Shown here: in pieces, positions 8,342 to 11,838 of the stretch
Numbering within the stretch: the first letter of the stretch is position 1
How the letters are laid out: each line of letters starts with the position of its first letter
NCBI GenBank assembly: GCA_034696485.1
Contig: JAQIWT010001224.1
Span: forward strand, 1-11,838
Direction of reading: 5' to 3'
From: Isohypsibius dastychi
Taxonomy: Eukaryota; Tardigrada; Eutardigrada; Parachela; Isohypsibiidae
Length of the DNA: 11,838 nt
Program-made: the position numbers and the translations under genes
Notes under the pieces: model-generated
Database searches by the model: none
What the model was told of the DNA's origin: nothing
The model's input: only the letters and a program-made list of their open reading frames with translations

Positions 8342-11229
8342 CTATTGCTCTGTCGTAAATATCACGGGTGCAGTCTGCTTATCATCACTGAGCTCAGTAT
8401 CAGGTTCAGAGAAGGCGATAATCACATTAGGATCAAGTGAATGCATGCCGGTATGAAGTGGGACCTTCTGCTTGATGAGTGGGATCGTTGGGGTTGCCGT
8501 TTCAAATGGAAACAAAGTGTTGCTGTTGTTGTGATTATTAAATCCTTGATAGGAAGGGGTTGTTGCCATGCGGTGAGTTGATATCATTGAAGCAGTCCGT
8601 TTGATTTGAGCCAGGAATGGCGTCAAATAATCAGGATCCTGGTTACTTTGACTACGAGCCATACATTCCGGCCTGTCCGGCATGGGTGATGGAGGGGCTG
8701 TCGAATTACTGGTCACCATTCCCGTATCGCGACCAATCTTATTCAGCCGTTCAACGGCCACTCTGAAAGTAAATCGTGAACCATTCCCGAAGTAACAGAG
8801 ACAGGGTCATCACTTACGTCTCCAAAGCATGGCGCATCAGCGGATACTCGTTAAGGACACTGAAAAGAAAGATGAAAAGTTGCAGCGTTTCGAACCCTTG
8901 GTTTTGAAGCTTGCCTATTGAAATTGTCGACTTGCAGCGAGAACAGTGAACAACAGGATTTGGCACGAACCGAGGCGACACGTTTGGCTTTGGTCAAGAG
9001 ACAGATTTCTGTGGAAACATGAAATGTCGATAAACTGAAATGGCTTGGTGACTAAAGTGGTACCCCCGAAGTATGAACCGTCCGAAAGATGAGTTATCAC
9101 AGTTGGCTCGCCATCAGGGACATGAGAGTCCAGGTAGATCTCGACTAGTCCTTCTTGAATGAAATACATCTTGTCCCCCAGTGTCCCTTCTCGAACAATG
9201 ACGTCATCCGGTAGAAAGAATTCGTATCTTAATCTGGTTATCACAGCCTAAAAGTGAAGTGTATGAGAAAATGGGATAAGTCGAAAAAGGTCATCGATAT
9301 CACCGTTACGAAATTGGGGTCTGCATGCGTGAAGAACGGAACACTGGAGACTAGATCTCGGCAGTTGTAGTTGATGATCATCTGTGATGTGACATTAGTT
9401 TCAATCCGCGTGCTTTTTAAATGGAAGTTGTTCAGACTGACCTCTCGTATTGGATCGTTGAGTTCATTCAAAATAGCCTCCTCATCAAAGATTTTGCCCT
9501 GAAATCGATGTTCATAGAAGTCTGAGAGCTTGACCCGCAGTTGTCGTGGAAGCTTTCTATAGGCCATATACTCCTCCACTTGTTTCCACTAAAACCAACA
9601 CATGCAGTACTGTCATTAACGCGGGGTACACAGTGACGTACTTTCTCGCGGTATTGACGTCTAGACGCATCCAGGGAATGAATCAAGTTACTGGCATGTC
9701 CGATGAAAAGTGCGTAGGTGAAGCTGTGCAGTCAAACAACATGAATGATTAGAGACGTGAGAATGTGAAGGTCAGAAAGCTTACGCGCCAGTCAGCATCG
9801 ACAAAACCGTCAGCCAAGCATCACTGCAACAGACACATGTATAGTTCCATCAAAAAGACCGCAGTTTATCCATGGCTTACCTGATACTTTGAGGTGGGTA
9901 CCTTCCGTATCCTGTAAAAGTGAATAACTATCGGTTAAGATTACTCCAAAGTAAATTGCGAACACGCGCTGGAGGGGGGGGGGGGAAGCTCGCAACATCG
10001 AGCGAACACTACACGTCATGTTTCTGCTTACCAATGCTGAGCTGATGACTGATGGCTTTGAAGAAGCTACAAAATTGAGTGATGAAATTTTGTTGAGTCC
10101 AGGGGGGAGTGTGAAATGTAATACCTCCAGGTGTACTGCTCGAACCAGGCGGCATGCTCGAGCTCATTGATGACAACCCATGAATCTCTCGGGAACCCCT
10201 GAAGCATCGGCACTAAAAACTGAATGCATCCACTCCAGTCTAGAAGGAAGAAAGGGGGGAAGGAAGGATAAAGTCATGACATGCAAATGTGAAGAGGGAG
10301 TAAAAAGCCACTTACGAGCCATCAGCATCATCAGACACATAAAATTGAAGATTCTCTATCCAATCCAAAAGGAAATCAATCAGAATAGAAATACGAAGAG
10401 CGAAGATGGCCGGTGGCTGTGTTCATTAAAGTAACAAGTCGCCTACTCACCATAAAAACGCCGGCAATGTTCAGGAACTGCAAGGATAAAACAAGGAATT
10501 CAGTCAAGCGTGGGACAAATGGCGTTCGGTTATCTAATTATCCACGATTGCGCAATCAATCATGGCAACACAATTCGCTGATGAGTTGGGCCGTTTAAAA
10601 AATATTAGTGATACGGGAGCTGCGACCTTATCAAATTTGTGCGGGGGGGGGGGTGGACTCTTTTTCTGGCCAGCAGACCCCTCACTGAACTCATTGGGGA
10701 ACTTGGGACGAATTTGGATTCAAATCGCTAGGTGAGAGACATGTTTTCAACGAGAGCATTTCAAAACCCACGGGATTTTTTCTAACCACTTTTTTATGAG
10801 CGAAAATGAAAGCCGTGTATTATAAACTGCGTGCTCCCTGGGGGGTAAATTGTTTTTCTACAGGAGCAACCTGAGAACCAGACGATCCACGCTTGTTAGA
10901 TTTGTGTCAGACCTGTATTCCCGGGTTAGATTAGACACCTCTACTCACATATGTTTCTTCGAATTGTGAAACATAGCGGACGAGTCGTGAAAGACGGAGA
11001 AGTTTGATGAGACTTAGTAGTTTGGCCATGCGGAGAATGCGAAGAGCTCGTCCGGCATGGACGATCTGTGACTTGGCCACATCGTCATCCCAAATACTGA
11101 TGACCAATACGGCATAATCAAAGGGAATGGAGGAGATGAGATCGACAAAGAACCACGAGCGCACATAGCGCCGTGCAATTTCACCCGGGTCCAAAATGAC
11201 GACCGCCGCATTTTCGGGATTGATAATTC
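8342..11229 (-). CDS. HCN (hyperpolarization-activated, cyclic-nucleotide-gated, Ih) channel, 3' part, 14 exons
   Basis: Cation channel of the plasma membrane, opened by hyperpolarization and tuned by cAMP. Exons in coding order: 11229-10949, 10477-10451, 10355-10316, 10239-10125, 10066-10032, 9911-9881, 9823-9785, 9723-9642, 9588-9442, 9381-9304, 9247-9064, 9008-8915, 8859-8818, 8762-8342. All phases close, giving 538 residues (first codon split). Landmarks: S3 end and S3-S4 (ILDPGE..., [15 protein letters not shown]); S4 about 61-85 with Arg/Lys every third residue and the usual central Ser; S5 with [13 protein letters not shown]; filter [12 protein letters not shown]6; C-linker ([20 protein letters not shown]); CNBD with [15 protein letters not shown], including the Arg that binds cAMP phosphate (363); then about 139 residues to the stop, rich in Ser, Thr, Pro and Asn. 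S1-S3 are not in the window. Introns are mostly 53-61 bp. Confidence 0.95.
8818..9247 (-). CDS. HCN cyclic-nucleotide-binding domain on three exons
   Basis: Exons are 9247-9064, 9008-8915 and 8859-8818. The beta-roll reads [24 protein letters not shown] and LSDGSYFG, followed by the phosphate-binding cassette [14 protein letters not shown]. The C-helix region ([13 protein letters not shown]) runs into VAVERLNRIG on the last exon. Cassette Glu354, Cys356 and Arg363 are present, so cAMP binding is expected. Position 364 is Val where mammalian HCN has Thr. The loop before LSDGSYFG ([15 protein letters not shown]) is several residues longer than in mammalian HCN. Confidence 0.92.
8860..8914 (-). 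other. GC-AG intron in the HCN CNBD
   Basis: A 55-bp intron whose donor is AG|GCAAGC and whose acceptor is CTTTTCAG. Coding demands it: the upstream exon ends VDNFN plus AG, and the downstream exon begins T GTC CTT AAC GAG, giving VDNFN-S-VLNEYP in phase. There is no GT donor at this point. Apart from the C, the donor is a good U1 match, as is usual for GC-AG introns. Confidence 0.85.
9785..10477 (-). CDS. HCN pore region: S4-S5/S5, P-loop, selectivity filter and start of S6 on six small exons
   Basis: Exons are 10477-10451 (27 nt, FLNIAGVFM), 10355-10316 (40 nt, [13 protein letters not shown]), 10239-10125 (115 nt, [12 protein letters not shown] and turret), 10066-10032 (35 nt, [11 protein letters not shown]), 9911-9881 (31 nt, YGRYPPQSI) and 9823-9785 (39 nt, [12 protein letters not shown]). 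The split codons restore His before WSGC, the first Gly of GYG, a Ser and an Ala. Donors are GTGAGT, GTAAGT, GTATTA, GTAAGC, GTAAGC and GTAAGC. The filter reads S-I-G-Y-G-R; most HCN channels read C-I-G-Y-G. Confidence 0.92.
9974..9985. repeat. G12 homopolymer (C12 in HCN sense) in the intron before the filter exon
   Basis: Twelve consecutive G on the plus strand, within intron 9912-10031. In the transcript it is a C-tract about 60 nt upstream of the acceptor of the 31-nt filter exon. Length may be polymorphic or misassembled. Confidence 0.8.
10643..10653. repeat. G11 homopolymer in the HCN intron 10478-10948
   Basis: Eleven consecutive G on the plus strand, inside the 471-bp intron between the S4 exon and the 27-nt microexon. 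I see no alternative exon or other structure in the rest of this intron. Confidence 0.8.
10949..11229 (-). CDS. HCN exon coding end of S2-S3 linker, S3 and S4 voltage sensor
   Basis: 281 nt, entered in phase 1 (acceptor TTTCCAG|GA) and left in phase 0 (TAT|GTGAGT). It codes (G)[16 protein letters not shown], then S3 ([15 protein letters not shown]), a short acidic S3-S4 loop (WDDDVAKS) and the S4 helix. S4 carries R61, R64, R67, K70, S73, K76, R79, R82 and R85 in this model. The Ser in the middle of the charge ladder is a family hallmark. The exon ends at the S4-S5 linker (QFEETY). Confidence 0.94.
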
Positions 11230-11838
11230 CTGGAAATGAAAGACACTTCGATTAATTCGTTCTTGAGGACTATAAGATGAGAAATGGCGTTTTCAAGAGT
11301 CGCTTACGTAAATGGTATAAAGTAATGACATTGACTTGCTCAGATTCTGATAAATTGAAGAATTATAAGCCGTTCAAAATCCATCTGTATTCTGCTTTGA
11401 GACGCTAAGAAAACATGCTTAGTGCTGACATCTTGATATAACAAATTAATAACCAATCAGTGTACTCAAAAGAGCTAAGTTACATTTATATTTCATCTCT
11501 GTTTTTTAAAGCATTCGCGGTGAAAAAACCGATAGTCAAATGACATTGAAAACAATTTGAAAAGTAGCCTGGTTTAAATGCTTATTAAATAGATGCCACT
11601 TTTGTTATTATTCTCGTTAGTGATTATGAGTTTCCACCTTTTCATATGATATTCTGAATTGCATTTTGTCATGAAAAGTAAATACGAAATTCTCCCTGGG
11701 GAGGAACCTGGCTGTTTGCAAACACAAAAAAACAGCGTGACATTATTCATTCTTTTCAGTGAAAAACCACTAGAGCAGGTTCGTTTCATTGGAGTGTGAT
11801 GCGAACAGACTTGAAGGAGCGATTGGTTTCCCCTCGTC
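11230..11838 (-). other. Probable HCN intron (no S1-S3 exon found)
   Basis: The S4 exon is entered in phase 1 through a clear acceptor, so a coding exon must lie upstream. I searched the minus strand here for S1-S3 hallmarks (a FNVVSD-like S2-S3 stretch, an FRTG end) and found none. The region is AT-rich with stops in all frames. The intron therefore extends beyond the window, or a very small exon was missed. Confidence 0.6.

Noticed and set aside
1-11838. CRISPR array, bacterial operon or prophage-like system
   Set aside because: No spaced direct repeats or Shine-Dalgarno-linked genes; the split genes and animal protein families show a eukaryotic genome.

Overview
This is a eukaryotic window, most likely from an invertebrate animal. 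Genes are split by short GT-AG introns, mostly 40-100 bp. The proteins encoded are animal-type: an ABCB/P-glycoprotein-like transporter and an HCN (Ih) channel. The HCN S4-S6 stretch resembles the arthropod Ih channel as I remember it. Nematodes such as C. elegans lack HCN, so an arthropod-like or other ecdysozoan source is plausible. I cannot name the species.

Layout: (1) About 374-4790, minus strand: 12 exons of a full-length-type ABCB exporter, from its N-terminus through TMD1, a complete NBD1 and the first helices of TMD2. The rest of the gene lies beyond base 1. Its first intron (917 bp) holds a decayed Tc1/mariner-type transposon with recognisable terminal inverted repeats. Its last visible intron holds a GC-rich foldback repeat. 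(2) 4850-6281: a region without an assured gene, containing a second, isolated end of the same transposon family. (3) 6282-6946, plus strand: one exon coding the C-lobe of a protein kinase with an altered catalytic loop. (4) 6947-8341: no gene recognised. (5) 8342-11229, minus strand: 14 exons covering HCN from the end of S3/S4 through pore, C-linker, cyclic-nucleotide-binding domain and C-terminal tail. The S1-S3 exons lie beyond the window or were not found. (6) 11230-11838: apparently HCN intron.

I rebuilt the exons by hand. In both large genes every intron phase closes and the coding lengths are exact (891 codons for the ABC part; 538 residues for HCN, counting the split first codon). The three genes have no evident shared pathway; this looks like ordinary neighbourhood in a compact animal genome. 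The points worth a second look are a Ser for the usual Cys before the HCN GYG filter, pore-coding microexons of 27-40 nt, a GC-AG intron, a 40-bp intron, a kinase with an atypical HAD/DLD catalytic core, and the transposon relics. I saw no CRISPR array, RNA gene or clearly new system.
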